DNA of 64,000 nucleotides from Bordetella parapertussis (GTDB lineage: Bacteria > Pseudomonadota > Gammaproteobacteria > Burkholderiales > Burkholderiaceae_A): contig CAMCRF010000001.1 of assembly GCA_945877235.1 (NCBI GenBank), forward strand, positions 477,963-541,962. The letters run 5' to 3'. Positions 11,827 to 20,166 of the stretch are shown here, piece after piece (position 1 is the first letter of the stretch; the number at the start of each line of letters is the position of its first letter). Below the pieces are notes generated by a model, which saw nothing but the letters and a program-made list of their open reading frames with translations, had not been told where the DNA came from and did no database searches. Position numbers and translations under genes: made by a program.

Positions 11827-12102
11827 TTACGACTTCACACGGCCAATGGCGCAGCTCACAAAGGACTTGGCGGTGGCGAGCCCCGCATTCAGGCCACTCA
11901 CGGTACCGCGCTCGGGGTAGCCCATCGCCACGAGCTTCTCACGCACGAGCGGGAGCTGCGACTCGGGAGCCGAGAACGAGACGGTGGATTGTTCGTGGTC
12001 TACCGAGATGTCGGCCACGCCGTCGATTGCAGCGAGCCCGCTGCGGATGGTGTTTTCACACCCGCCACATTTGAGGTTTTCAATTTCGATGGAGTGTTTC
12101 AT
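11827..12102 (-). CDS. Heavy-metal-associated (HMA) domain protein
   Basis: A 91-residue protein whose first 65 residues form an HMA ferredoxin-like fold with the metal-binding motif LKCGGCENT (CxxC at residues 12-15). Such proteins carry Cu(I) or a similar soft metal to P-type ATPases or regulators. About 25 extra residues at the C-terminus, including a lone cysteine, are not part of the standard fold. It is the first gene of the leftward block and starts divergently from the DUF4010 gene about 40 bp away. Confidence 0.85.
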   Translation of the reverse strand: MKHSIEIENLKCGGCENTIRSGLAAIDGVADISVDHEQSTVSFSAPESQLPLVREKLVAMGYPERGTVSGLNAGLATAKSFVSCAIGRVKS

Positions 12103-12142
12103 GCCTCTAGTTTAGACCCGCAGGAGCGCGTGCGATACTGAA

Positions 12143-13402
12143 TTGGTGTCGCTCTCCGCAAATGTCATGGTCTGGCTGACCGCGCTCGGAATCGGCTTGC
12201 TGATCGGGCTGGTTCGCGAGCGTGCCCACCCTCAGACGCCTGCCGTCGCGGGCATTCGAACCCACACCCTGGTGGCGCTGGCTGGGGCGGTTTCATGGAC
12301 ACTCGGGCCTTGGATTTTCCTGGCCACCCTCTGTGCCGTTGCGATGCTGGTGTGGACAGGCTACCGAGCCCGCGCGCTGACCTCGCCCGGGCTCACGGGT
12401 GAGGTGGCGCTGCTCTCGACTTGCTTGCTCGCTGGGCTCACCCACGAATCACCCGCTTTGGCGGCCGCCTTGGCTGTGGGCATTGCAGTCTTGCTCAGGG
12501 CCAAGGTGCCCGTGCACCGGTTTAGCCGTGAGGCCATTCGCGAGGAGGAGGTTACCGGTGGACTGCTCCTGGCGGCGTCTGCACTGATTGCCCTGCCGCT
12601 CTTGCCTGAGCGCCCCATAGACCCCTGGGGTGCACTGAATCTCGCTGCCCTGTGGCGCGTGGTGGTGCTGGTGATGGCGGTGAACTTTCTGGGCCATATT
12701 GCCACCCGGATTTTGGGGCATCGATGGGGGCTGGCGGTTGCGGGCCTGTTCACAGGATTCGTCTCTTCGGTGGTCTCGGTGGCCGATATGGGGCGTCGCC
12801 ATCGCCAACTGCATCAACCGATTCTCCCGTGCCTGAGCGCTGCGCTCTTGGCGAATCTCTCTTCGCTCACGCTCTTGCTGTTGGTGATCTTGGCCACCTC
12901 GCCCAGCCTGGCCGCACGCCTAGCGGCTCCATTGCTCGCAGGCGCCGGCCTGTTGCTGCTCTGCGCAACCGTGGGCTTGGGCCGTGCAAAGGATGCGAGT
13001 GAAGCACCCGTGCCGCCCGCGCCAATTCACGTTGGACATGCCTTTGGGCTAGCAGGGCTGATTGGCGGCACGTCTCTGCTGGCGATTGCCCTGCGTCACT
13101 GGGTGGGTGATGAGAGTGCATTGGTCACAGCCGTGGTGATTGGGGCGGCCGAGGCCCACTCGGCGACTGCGAGCATTGCGCAGCTGAGCCTGCTGGAGGG
13201 TGTGGCGCTCGAGCTTTGCATGTTGGGAGTCTTTGGGGTGCTGGCCACCAGCGCCATGACCAAGACGGTTCTTGCACTTGGGGCTGGCGGCGTGCGCTAC
13301 GCCCTGGGGATTGGCGGTGTGTTGAGTGGCATGCTGGTCGCCTGCATTGGGGTTGCCCTCTGGACAGACCCTGCCTTTGCCGCCTGGCTGCTGGGGGCCT
13401 GA
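12143..13402 (+). CDS. MgtC/DUF4010-family integral membrane protein
   Basis: A 419-residue, very hydrophobic protein with about twelve predicted membrane segments. The N-terminal third (GIGLLIGLVRERAHPQTPAV) matches the MgtC/SapB-like pattern and the rest the DUF4010 domain, including a GFVSSVVSVADM stretch near residue 210. Function is unknown; relatives are discussed as inner-membrane transport or sensing proteins. The frame opens with TTG at 12143, then GTG at 12146 and ATG at 12167; the start is uncertain because AGGAG at 12122 is rather distant. Confidence 0.8.
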   Translation: MVSLSANVMVWLTALGIGLLIGLVRERAHPQTPAVAGIRTHTLVALAGAVSWTLGPWIFLATLCAVAMLVWTGYRARALTSPGLTGEVALLSTCLLAGLTHESPALAAALAVGIAVLLRAKVPVHRFSREAIREEEVTGGLLLAASALIALPLLPERPIDPWGALNLAALWRVVVLVMAVNFLGHIATRILGHRWGLAVAGLFTGFVSSVVSVADMGRRHRQLHQPILPCLSAALLANLSSLTLLLLVILATSPSLAARLAAPLLAGAGLLLLCATVGLGRAKDASEAPVPPAPIHVGHAFGLAGLIGGTSLLAIALRHWVGDESALVTAVVIGAAEAHSATASIAQLSLLEGVALELCMLGVFGVLATSAMTKTVLALGAGGVRYALGIGGVLSGMLVACIGVALWTDPAFAAWLLGA

Positions 13403-13468
13403 TCGTTTACTGTGGTTTTTCCGGACATTGACCAAGCAGAGTCTGACCCTCTACTAGGCGCGCCCCTA

Positions 13469-13500
13469 TTGCATACTGTTACGTTACACATTACAGTGTG
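13469..13500 (+). promoter_or_regulatory. Predicted promoter/operator of higBA
   Basis: TTGCAT (13469-13474) and TACAGT (13492-13497) are spaced 17 bp apart as sigma70 -35/-10 boxes. An imperfect inverted repeat, CATACTGT-N13-ACAGTGTG (13473-13500, one mismatch), overlaps them, as expected for autorepression by HigA. Confidence 0.4.
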
Positions 13501-13503
13501 CGC

Positions 13504-13782
13504 ATGATTCGATCATTCAAGCACAAAGGTCTTGAGCAATTTTTTCGCCAAGGATCGAAAAGGGGTATCCAGCCAAAACACGCGACTAAGTTGCGCATTC
13601 AATTGGCCGCATTGGACAACGCCAAGGATGTCGCCGACGTGGCAGTCCCAACCTGGCGGTTGCATGCGCTGAGCGGCGAATTGAAGGGGTACTTTTCAAT
13701 AAGCGTAGACGAAAACTGGAGACTTACGTTTAGATTTGAAAAAGGTGATGTGGAAGTATTGGACTACCAGGACTATCACTGA
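13504..13782 (+). CDS. higB: HigB-type mRNA interferase toxin
   Basis: A 92-residue RelE-superfamily toxin of the HigB (plasmid maintenance Killer) family. It cleaves mRNA on translating ribosomes and is neutralised by HigA. The C-terminal YFSISVDENWRLTFRFEKGD and LDYQDYH blocks are characteristic. ATG at 13504 is preferred over GTG at 13498 because MIRSFKHKGLEQFF is the usual N-terminus. The toxin precedes the antitoxin by 14 bp, the usual hig order. Confidence 0.92.
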   Translation: MIRSFKHKGLEQFFRQGSKRGIQPKHATKLRIQLAALDNAKDVADVAVPTWRLHALSGELKGYFSISVDENWRLTFRFEKGDVEVLDYQDYH

Positions 13783-13796
13783 GAGGATTTAGCGAC

Positions 13797-14084
13797 ATGA
13801 GCAGAATGCATAACCCCCCTCACCCTGGGGAAGTACTAAGGGAATGGATCCCAGAGGGAATGACAGTCACTCAGGCGGCTGAAGCGCTTTATGTGGCGCG
13901 TGTAACGCTGAGCAAGATTCTCAACGGCAATGCGGGCGTCTCAGCGGAGATGTCTTTGCGGCTTGCCAAATGGTTGGGTACATCGCCCGATCTTTGGATG
14001 GGATTGCAGTCTCAGTACGACCTGTGGCACGCGACATCCACGACAAAGATGCCCAAAATTATCCCCCTTAAAAAAGCGGCTTAG
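13797..14084 (+). CDS. higA: HigA-type antitoxin, XRE-family repressor
   Basis: A 95-residue antitoxin with the family start MHNPPHPGEVLREW and a helix-turn-helix at about residues 24-60 (MTVTQAAEALYVARVTLSKI). It binds HigB and should repress the promoter with the palindrome upstream of higB. It sits immediately before the tRNA-Val integration site, in the backbone just outside the first element. Confidence 0.92.
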   Translation: MSRMHNPPHPGEVLREWIPEGMTVTQAAEALYVARVTLSKILNGNAGVSAEMSLRLAKWLGTSPDLWMGLQSQYDLWHATSTTKMPKIIPLKKAA

Positions 14085-14142
14085 TTCAAGGTCAACAACA
14101 GTAGGCAAGATCAAAGAACTGCTAAACTTCGGGGCTCTAGTC

Positions 14143-14181
14143 GGACGGCTAGCTCAGTGGTAGAGCACTGCCTTCACACGG
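14143..14181 (+). pseudogene. attL: 5' half of interrupted tRNA-Val(CAC)
   Basis: This stretch holds a tRNA acceptor 5' strand (GGACGGC), D-arm (GCTC...GAGC), and an anticodon stem and loop with anticodon CAC, then breaks inside the anticodon stem 3' side. The missing 3' half lies at 26221-26267 and again at 63860-63905. Joined, the halves form a perfect tRNA-Val(CAC): GGACGGC pairs with GCCGTCC and CTGCC with GGCAG. The 11-bp block CCTTCACACGG (14171-14181) is shared with 26221-26231 and is the likely crossover core. The sequence after it is element DNA and cannot complete the tRNA. Confidence 0.88.
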
Positions 14182-14209
14182 GGAAGCATTACAGGTTTTT
14201 TTGCTTATA

Positions 14210-14249
14210 AATCAATAATTTAGCAAGTTTGTACGGCATTTGTACGGCG
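14210..14249 (+). promoter_or_regulatory. Left-end integrase arm-type repeats and IHF consensus site
   Basis: GTACGGC occurs at 14231 and 14242, exactly 11 bp apart (one helical turn), just inside attL. The same pair at the same spacing recurs inside the right end (26117 and 26128). Between core and repeats, 14210-14222 matches the IHF consensus WATCAANNNNTTR at every position (AATCAATAATTTA). This layout is that of integrase arm sites plus a DNA-bending site. The roles are inferred. Confidence 0.5.
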
Positions 14250-14257
14250 TTTTTTTA

Positions 14258-14332
14258 GGGCGATTAACTCAGCGGTAGAGTGCCACCTTCACACGGTGGA
14301 AGTCAGAGGTTCGAACCCTCTATCGCCCACCA
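14258..14332 (+). tRNA. tRNA-Val(CAC), complete, carried inside element 1
   Basis: A full 75-nt tRNA with encoded CCA. The acceptor stem GGGCGAT/ATCGCCC, D-stem ACTC/GAGT, anticodon stem CCACC/GGTGG with loop TTCACAC (anticodon CAC, reading GUG), and T-arm AGAGG-TTCGAAC-CCTCT all pair perfectly. Its stems differ from those of the interrupted host tRNA-Val, so it is not a duplicate of that gene. It lies inside the element's att borders, 76 bp after the core, so the element appears to have brought it. Confidence 0.93.
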
Positions 14333-14542
14333 TCAGGCAGTTTCTTCTTTTTTTCTCGGTTTTCTCACGCTCTCTCTGACACGCTCAACCCCCGCGCGTC
14401 TGCGCGCAATCTGCTCTTGATCACGCAAACCGTGATCAAACCAAAATGTGTCATAAACCTGCGAGGGCAGTTGCACGTCGCGCACTAGTGCCCCGGGGTT
14501 CTGCAACATCACCAGGCTCCAATAAATGGCGTCCATTTGCAC
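14333..14542 (-). CDS. Hypothetical protein, end of satellite late block
   Basis: A 69-residue protein of unknown function with a charged C-terminus (RRRAGVERVRESVRKPRKKEE). It starts at GTG 14542, preceded by a GAGG overlapping the stop of the gene before it; an ATG lies two codons further in. It is the last leftward gene, ending 1 bp from the element-borne tRNA. I recognise no domain; coding status is inferred from tight packing in the operon. Confidence 0.5.
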   Translation of the reverse strand: MQMDAIYWSLVMLQNPGALVRDVQLPSQVYDTFWFDHGLRDQEQIARRRAGVERVRESVRKPRKKEETA

Positions 14543-14551
14543 ACCAGCACC

Positions 14552-14914
14552 TCACTGCACACTGCTCGCCTGGGTGGGGGCATCCACCAGGCTCACAGTG
14601 CCGCTAACGCGAGGCCCTCCGCGTCGGCGCAGTGCCGCCACCATCGCGCCGAGTTTGGCCGACTGCTGCTCGGGCTCGGTGGTTTCTCGAGTATCAAGAA
14701 GTCCAAGCATTCGCTGGGCAAGTTCGACCGGGACTGCGATGTGCCCTGGCGGCAGTGTCGCAAGCTCTCCGTTCTCCACCCGCTGTCCGACCTCGGCCAA
14801 GGCGCGCAAGCGGTGGAATGCTTCGAGTGCGACGGGAATCATTGCCTGCTGGCCGGCCGAGCCTGTAGGCAATGATTCAATCTCTGTTTTGTTTTCGTCT
14901 TTTCTTTTTTTCAT
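14552..14914 (-). CDS. Hypothetical protein, satellite late block
   Basis: A 120-residue hydrophilic protein beginning MKKRKDENKTEIESLPTGS. The frame is open further upstream, but 14914 is chosen because it overlaps the stop of the preceding gene in an ATGA. The middle is predicted helical. I recognise no family. Position after the ejection-like genes suggests a virion-related or accessory role. Confidence 0.6.
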   Translation of the reverse strand: MKKRKDENKTEIESLPTGSAGQQAMIPVALEAFHRLRALAEVGQRVENGELATLPPGHIAVPVELAQRMLGLLDTRETTEPEQQSAKLGAMVAALRRRGGPRVSGTVSLVDAPTQASSVQ

Positions 14915-15219
14915 GCTGGTAGTCGGTTCACTGGTGCCATAGTTTTGGGAAAGTAAGCGCCGCCGAATGTGAACCCATAGAGGGTCAGGGGCTCCGGGTG
15001 CTTGTCTGCAGGCATACACGCGACGATCGCAGCTCCGTCGCTCCACTTCACAACCCATAGACAACAACCCTCCTCTGGCGTCACGTTCTCAGCTGCTTGA
15101 TTCAACCCAGGCGTGTATATGCATGGAGCCTCTAGGTCGTCGGGATCGCCATCGCCCTGGCGCATCACCAAATAGTCCCAGGCCTGCATGGTCAACTGGT
15201 CATCGCTTTGGTCGCTCAT
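14911..15219 (-). CDS. Hypothetical protein, satellite late block
   Basis: A 102-residue acidic protein starting MSDQSDDQLTMQAWDYLV. It overlaps both neighbours by 4 bp, which supports its being a real coupled gene. The central WVVKWSDGAAIVACMP segment is the most structured-looking part; no known domain is recognised. Confidence 0.62.
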   Translation of the reverse strand: MSDQSDDQLTMQAWDYLVMRQGDGDPDDLEAPCIYTPGLNQAAENVTPEEGCCLWVVKWSDGAAIVACMPADKHPEPLTLYGFTFGGAYFPKTMAPVNRLPA

Positions 15220-17045
15220 CTGTTTTCGGATGCCATGGCTTGCGATGCAAGCGGCGTCAGGTACGGCCGAAGAATCTCAACCATCGTTCGCGGATCGTTT
15301 GTCGCGAGTAGCCTTGAGGCCGTTTGGGGATCGGCTAGAGCTCTGCCCAGCATCCGCTGCAGTTGCTCCTCCGGGATCTTCAATGGCAACCCCATGACGC
15401 TGCTCACGACTCTGCCAAGTTGGGAGTCCAGAAAGCCCTCCGGCACTCCTGTTGGCCCTGCAATCTGCCTCAGCGTGTTGCCCGCAGCGAGGTATTGAGC
15501 TGTCGGGCTTCCCGGGACTTTTGCAAGCTCTTGCGCGGCCACATTCCGGGCAACATCCCGGCCGATGCCCTCGAGGGTCTGCACGCCCTGAGGCGTCATT
15601 ACCTGGTCAAGCGTGGCTCTGTTGAGGCCTGTTGCCTGGCGTACGGTGCTCGTAGAGTCCTGTAGGGCCCTCGCGTAATTTTCCGGTCGCAGCCTGGTCA
15701 GATTCTCGTCAAAGTTTGAAAGCGCCGGAAAGAGCTTGTCACGCATTGTCTCGGCAACGTCCATCTGGTTGATTGGTCTGCTCATCTGCGCGTATGTGTT
15801 GCGCGCCTGACGATAGACCGGGCTCAGCTGCTCAATGGTCTCCAGCAGCTTTTGCTGGGTAGCTCTGAGCGCGTTGGCCTCTTCAGGCCTGCCAGCATTC
15901 AGAGCAGCACTGATCTGGTCATCCATTGCCCGCTTGACGTAGTGAAGCCCTCGGATGCTGCCGGCCTTTGTCAGTGCCTGGCCCTCCTCAGCTGCCAGCA
16001 GCCGAGCAGATTGCATGGCTTGCTGCACGCTCGGGCGCTGCATGAGGTTGCGAATCTCAGCTTTCAATCGAGTAGGCAACGTCTTGGGGTCTATCCGCGT
16101 GGCGTATGCCTGGCCGTACAGGTTTTGCGCTGCTGATTCACGCGCGCTGTCGGCGGCTTGCCGCGCTCCACTGGTGCCGGCCAGATCGTCCAGCGCATCT
16201 CGATAGGCTGTCACGCGCCTCTGATTGGCTTCGGCAAGCTCTGATGCCACGTCGACTGACTTGGCCGCAGCGCCACGCTGCAGCTGGGCAATTCCGGGGT
16301 CCATCGTGGCCTCTGCCAGGGTCGGCATCGCTCCTGGCACATTGACTTGTGGGTTTGCGGCTGCGGCGCGCACTGCGTTGGGGTCTGTTGAGTAGCGCTC
16401 AAGAGTGCGCTTCAAAATTCGGTTGCGACCTGTCTCGTAAAAGGGCTCGATGAAACTCTTGGCGCCTCCGTAGGCGCCGGCTAGCCCTCGGCCAACGATT
16501 TCACCTGCAGCGCCTCCAGCGGCCCCTAAAGCGGCCGCCTCGCCACGATTCTCAGGCGTGAGAGCTGCCGCTGTGGCAGCACCTGCCCCAGCGCCGGCGA
16601 CAACCGGGTTGCCTGAGATAACTGCCAGTGCGCGAGGCAGCGCGCGTGACGTGGCCTGGATGGCACGCTGGGCCCTGAGGGCTGGGACGGCACCGATTGC
16701 AATGTCGCCTCCTACGCTGCCGACACTGGCGGCGGTGCCGCCTTGGTCCACGAACGCCCGACCCTGCTCGAGCAGTGCTTTGTCCTCTGGCGTTAGGTCC
16801 GTGAAGATCCCTTTAAGCCCGAATGCAGCTCGATCGAGCGCGGTCTTGGCACCGCCCAGCACCCGCATGGGTGCGCTCATTTGGTCCACGTCCCGGCCTG
16901 CGTAGGCCTTGGCCAGCGCCTGATTCATTGCCGCATTTGGATTGGCAGATGCTGCCTCACGCGCCTGTACCTGGTTGATAACCGCTTGCGGGGTGTTTGC
17001 TGGAAACTCCAGCACGGTGCCGTCTGGCAATGTCACTCGCTTCAT
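15216..17045 (-). CDS. Putative phage ejection/internal virion protein (609 aa)
   Basis: A long Ala-rich, mostly helical protein. Its N-terminus (MKRVTLPDGTVLEFPANTP, about 1-40) is a small module I associate with phage internal virion and DNA-ejection proteins. Residues about 125-200 form a Gly/Ala-rich hydrophobic stretch (NPVVAGAGAGAATAAALTP) that could cross or insert into a membrane; the rest is long amphipathic helices. It overlaps the upstream gene by 4 bp. The role as an ejected pilot protein is inferred from the N-terminal module, composition and the neighbouring helical proteins. It could instead be another structural protein. Confidence 0.55.
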   Translation of the reverse strand: MKRVTLPDGTVLEFPANTPQAVINQVQAREAASANPNAAMNQALAKAYAGRDVDQMSAPMRVLGGAKTALDRAAFGLKGIFTDLTPEDKALLEQGRAFVDQGGTAASVGSVGGDIAIGAVPALRAQRAIQATSRALPRALAVISGNPVVAGAGAGAATAAALTPENRGEAAALGAAGGAAGEIVGRGLAGAYGGAKSFIEPFYETGRNRILKRTLERYSTDPNAVRAAAANPQVNVPGAMPTLAEATMDPGIAQLQRGAAAKSVDVASELAEANQRRVTAYRDALDDLAGTSGARQAADSARESAAQNLYGQAYATRIDPKTLPTRLKAEIRNLMQRPSVQQAMQSARLLAAEEGQALTKAGSIRGLHYVKRAMDDQISAALNAGRPEEANALRATQQKLLETIEQLSPVYRQARNTYAQMSRPINQMDVAETMRDKLFPALSNFDENLTRLRPENYARALQDSTSTVRQATGLNRATLDQVMTPQGVQTLEGIGRDVARNVAAQELAKVPGSPTAQYLAAGNTLRQIAGPTGVPEGFLDSQLGRVVSSVMGLPLKIPEEQLQRMLGRALADPQTASRLLATNDPRTMVEILRPYLTPLASQAMASENR

Positions 17046-18211
17046 TCGACACGCTCGCCTTTCTCGTTGTATCGACGCACGTTGCTCGGCGCCAGAATGG
17101 GCTTGGTGACGTCGATGCGGCCGCCTTGCTCCATATATCTCTGCTTCACGTCGGGCGAGAATCCACCGCTCACATTCCCCAGCGCCTCGTTCATCTTCGG
17201 CACGATGGTGTTGCGCCAGGCGTTGAGAAAATCCTGGTCGTTGTACTGGCCGCTGGCCATCAGCTCGAGCTGCTTGCGCTGAGCTTCGTTTACCGTGACC
17301 GCGGCGCCGCTTGCCAGGCGCAGCAGCTCGTTGGCCACGCTTTTCACCATCGCGCGATTCTCCCGGCCCTCTGAGCCCAGGAAAGGGCCGCTGACGTCGA
17401 ACCCTAGCAAGCTCAGGTCGGTGCCATACCCTATGCCTGGCAGGTCCTTCTTGCCCTGGCCAGCGTAGTTTGTGAGCCTATCGTTCAAAGTTCTAACGCT
17501 GCTGTAGAGGTTCGTCACGTCCTCGAGGCGCTTGCTCAAATTCTGGGCGCCCTGGCCGACCTCTTTGTCCTTGCGCGAGGCTGCTGCGTCCATGCGTTGT
17601 TGATTCAAAAACGACGTTTGCGCTGCCTGGTTCTGCAGCTGCATGCGCCGGAGCTCGGCCATCGTTTCGTTGTGCTGCCTGGTAGCGTCTGCCCTCTCTT
17701 GAGCGCTGCGGGCATTAAGCGCCATTTGCTCATAACCTTTTGCTTGATTGAGCAGAAACTGTGATCGCTGGTCGCGCTTGTAAAAGGGGTCGGCGACAAA
17801 CTCTCCCGTTTCATCGATTACACCAGCGTTACCTACTCTTACCGGCTGCCTGGCACTGTTGGCGCGCTGCAAGGACTGCTCTGCAATTGGAGAAAATCGA
17901 TCGCCTGCGTATTGCGCGGCCAGTGCAGTCAGCATCGCGCTTTCGGCTTGGTCCCTTCGCTGCTCTGCTAGGCGCTTGAAGCCCTCAACGTCAGGCTCCG
18001 CATTCGCCAGGGCTGACCCTTCTGTGTAGAGCCGATTTGCTCTGGCACCGTACTGCGCTGCCAGATCGTTAAGCGGCACGGCCTCTCCGGGCTGAACATT
18101 ACTTGTTAACGTTCCCGCGACCGATTGCAGACGCGGTTGAATTCGCCGCCCTTGGTCGAGCAAGTTATCGACTAACGGGCTGTTAGCCAGGGCTGCAATA
18201 AAGGGATTCAT
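17042..18211 (-). CDS. Putative phage ejection/structural helical protein (389 aa)
   Basis: A helical, Gln/Ala/Arg-rich protein with a coiled-coil-like middle (about residues 150-225). A start at 18211 gives an AAGGAG with 8-nt spacing; an ATG at 18217 has only 2 nt. It is coupled to the 609-residue gene by an ATGA overlap. No enzymatic motif is visible. Its position and composition suggest it works with its neighbours as part of a virion-internal or ejection complex; this is inference. Confidence 0.55.
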   Translation of the reverse strand: MNPFIAALANSPLVDNLLDQGRRIQPRLQSVAGTLTSNVQPGEAVPLNDLAAQYGARANRLYTEGSALANAEPDVEGFKRLAEQRRDQAESAMLTALAAQYAGDRFSPIAEQSLQRANSARQPVRVGNAGVIDETGEFVADPFYKRDQRSQFLLNQAKGYEQMALNARSAQERADATRQHNETMAELRRMQLQNQAAQTSFLNQQRMDAAASRKDKEVGQGAQNLSKRLEDVTNLYSSVRTLNDRLTNYAGQGKKDLPGIGYGTDLSLLGFDVSGPFLGSEGRENRAMVKSVANELLRLASGAAVTVNEAQRKQLELMASGQYNDQDFLNAWRNTIVPKMNEALGNVSGGFSPDVKQRYMEQGGRIDVTKPILAPSNVRRYNEKGERVE

Positions 18212-18229
18212 AGTCATGACTCCTTGAAG

Positions 18230-18991
18230 TTATTCGTTGGCTCGCCACTCGGCGACCTGCTGACTGACCTGGCTGCGTTCCTGAACTGCGTCGAACGTGT
18301 CTCGCTCAGTGTTAATTCCCAAATCGTGCAACTCATCAAGCACAGCCGCCGCGTGGACGTTAGCCGCCAGCTCCTCTCTGAGTGACCTGGGCTTGCCTTG
18401 ATCTGCCTCAAGGCGATCTGCCAGGGCGTTGGCCTTCTGTTTTGCATTGGCCTGACGCTGCTCGAGCGTCATGTCATCTGGGGACACATAACCCGTCGCT
18501 TCGCGGATTGCCGCCTCAATCTGGGCACGCCGCGACTGCTCCTGGCTCTGCTCATCCTTGTACCGCTTTGCCCAGTAGGGGTCAGGGTCGCTCTTGGCCG
18601 TGTCTTTGGGTTGGTTGCCCTCGAGGCGAGAGCTCACTCGGTTGGCCGTATCCGTGGTCAAGTATGTCCTGGCCATCTCCATACCAACGCGTGCAGCTTC
18701 CTTCCCGCCACCTACTCCCATAGCGTAGAGCTCCGCTCGTCGCTGGGGGTTCGGCTCTGTGTTGATGGCTTTAAGCACCTGCTTAAAGCGATCCATCGGC
18801 ACCTGAGAGGCTTTTGCCTGCTGGGCGAGCCAAAGCACGTCTTGTCTGTTTAAAGCCCCGCCCTGCATTAGCTTGGCGGCCGTCTGGAGATGGCGCTCCA
18901 ACATCTTCGGGTCAAAACCAGTCAGCTGCTTAGAGGCTGCGTGCGGGTCCCTTGTGATCTGATTAAGGCGCGCTTTCTCAATGGTCCTCAT
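18230..18991 (-). CDS. Putative phage structural helical protein (253 aa)
   Basis: A hydrophilic helical protein rich in Gln, Arg and Ala, starting MRTIEKARLNQITRD. Its ATG overlaps the stop of the coiled-coil gene upstream in an ATGA. No catalytic motif or membrane segment is visible. It is the second of four consecutive helical proteins that look like a virion-internal set. Confidence 0.5.
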   Translation of the reverse strand: MRTIEKARLNQITRDPHAASKQLTGFDPKMLERHLQTAAKLMQGGALNRQDVLWLAQQAKASQVPMDRFKQVLKAINTEPNPQRRAELYAMGVGGGKEAARVGMEMARTYLTTDTANRVSSRLEGNQPKDTAKSDPDPYWAKRYKDEQSQEQSRRAQIEAAIREATGYVSPDDMTLEQRQANAKQKANALADRLEADQGKPRSLREELAANVHAAAVLDELHDLGINTERDTFDAVQERSQVSQQVAEWRANE

Positions 18992-19698
18992 ACGTCGACT
19001 CCCAGGTCCTCAAGCTCTGCGCGTACGCGCCGCTCGGCCGCACTGGTATGTGCACCCATGATCTCGGTCGTGCCATCAATGAAATTGCTTCCGATTGGGT
19101 CGATGCGGCCGACATTCCTGCATGTGTGTCGAGGCAGTCGCAGCAGCGCCCAGGTCTGGTCCCAGGTCGGCAGGGCAGTCGAATTGCGGACCTGCAGTTG
19201 TGTCGTAACAACTCGCAGGTCTGCCCAGGCCTTTAGAAGCTCGTCACAGGCTTCCTCGTATGCCAGCGCATGCAGTCCAGCCTGCAGCTGCAACACGTTG
19301 GTGCCGGCAGCTCGCACTCTGCTCATGGCGTGACGAAGCTCTGTCTCTGCGTCACGCTTTGCCGCCCTGAGCCCCGTCAGCGAGGTATTGAGCTCGCTGA
19401 GACTCATCTCGCTCTGACCGCCACCTTCCAAGTTGCGCGCCTCGTCTAAATCGATTGCTCCAAGCGCGACTTGCGCCAAGGCCGCAGCCTTTGCATCAAG
19501 CGCAGCGCGCCCAGGCGTCGTGCGGTAAACAATCTCGGTGTCTGTGCGGGCGATGGCCGCGTTGATCTTGTCAAGCTCCGCCTGGCGCTGCTCTCGCAAT
19601 GCCTTGGCTTCTTCCAGCTCCTCTCGTAGGGCTACTAGCTCTTGCTGAATCTCAGCACGCTTGGCGTCGCGCTTCGATTGTGTCGTCGTGTCGGTCAT
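18988..19698 (-). CDS. Coiled-coil protein, satellite late block (236 aa)
   Basis: Residues about 5-60 form a strong charged coiled coil (EELEEAKALREQRQAELDKI), with a second helical stretch at about 100-135. The C-terminal third is more mixed in composition. No known domain is recognised. It begins the run of ATGA-coupled genes ending near 14552, so it is probably cotranscribed and functionally linked with them. Confidence 0.55.
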   Translation of the reverse strand: MTDTTTQSKRDAKRAEIQQELVALREELEEAKALREQRQAELDKINAAIARTDTEIVYRTTPGRAALDAKAAALAQVALGAIDLDEARNLEGGGQSEMSLSELNTSLTGLRAAKRDAETELRHAMSRVRAAGTNVLQLQAGLHALAYEEACDELLKAWADLRVVTTQLQVRNSTALPTWDQTWALLRLPRHTCRNVGRIDPIGSNFIDGTTEIMGAHTSAAERRVRAELEDLGVDV

Positions 19699-19733
19699 GC
19701 TCTGCTTTCCTCTTGTGGTTGAAAATCGTTTGG

Positions 19734-20165
19734 TCAGTTTTGTGAATCAGAGAGAGCGGAGGCGGGGCCCCGGCGAGGGCGGGCACCCCCTGCCGGCGAG
19801 ACACGGGTATGGGGGGTCGGCATCTCTCCGACCCCCGGGCCCTCTCCGCTCACCCCTCCGGCTACTCCCTCCCGCCGTATTACGGCAGGGGTCATGTCAG
19901 TTCTATCAATGGTTTCAGTCCGATGTACGGCATTTGTGCGGTATTCGCCCGCCCATCGACCGCTTAGCCAAGGCAAGCTGAGCACCCTTACGCGGACCTC
20001 GCTGCGCCACTGTTCCGGCACTCTGCTCAGCGCACTCTCCTTAGCCTCTGCCTCGGTCTGCTGGCCGTATGCAATGGCCTGCAGTACGTCGGGAATGCCG
20101 GCCTTCAGTCTGACCAGCTGACGAAGCTCTGCGACCTGGCGCTCGAGGGCTTGGATTGAGCTCAT
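19734..20165 (-). CDS. Hypothetical protein with N-terminal helix (143 aa)
   Basis: The N-terminal half (MSSIQALERQVAELRQLVRL...) is a plausible helical domain. The C-terminal half is low-complexity Gly/Pro/Arg-rich and may be disordered. It starts 1 bp after the stop of the DUF5681 gene. Within it, 19924-19941 repeats the left-end arm-site sequence TGTACGGCATTTGTACGG with one mismatch. Real expression of the whole frame is uncertain. Confidence 0.45.
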   Translation of the reverse strand: MSSIQALERQVAELRQLVRLKAGIPDVLQAIAYGQQTEAEAKESALSRVPEQWRSEVRVRVLSLPWLSGRWAGEYRTNAVHRTETIDRTDMTPAVIRREGVAGGVSGEGPGVGEMPTPHTRVSPAGGARPRRGPASALSDSQN

Positions 20166-20166
20166 G

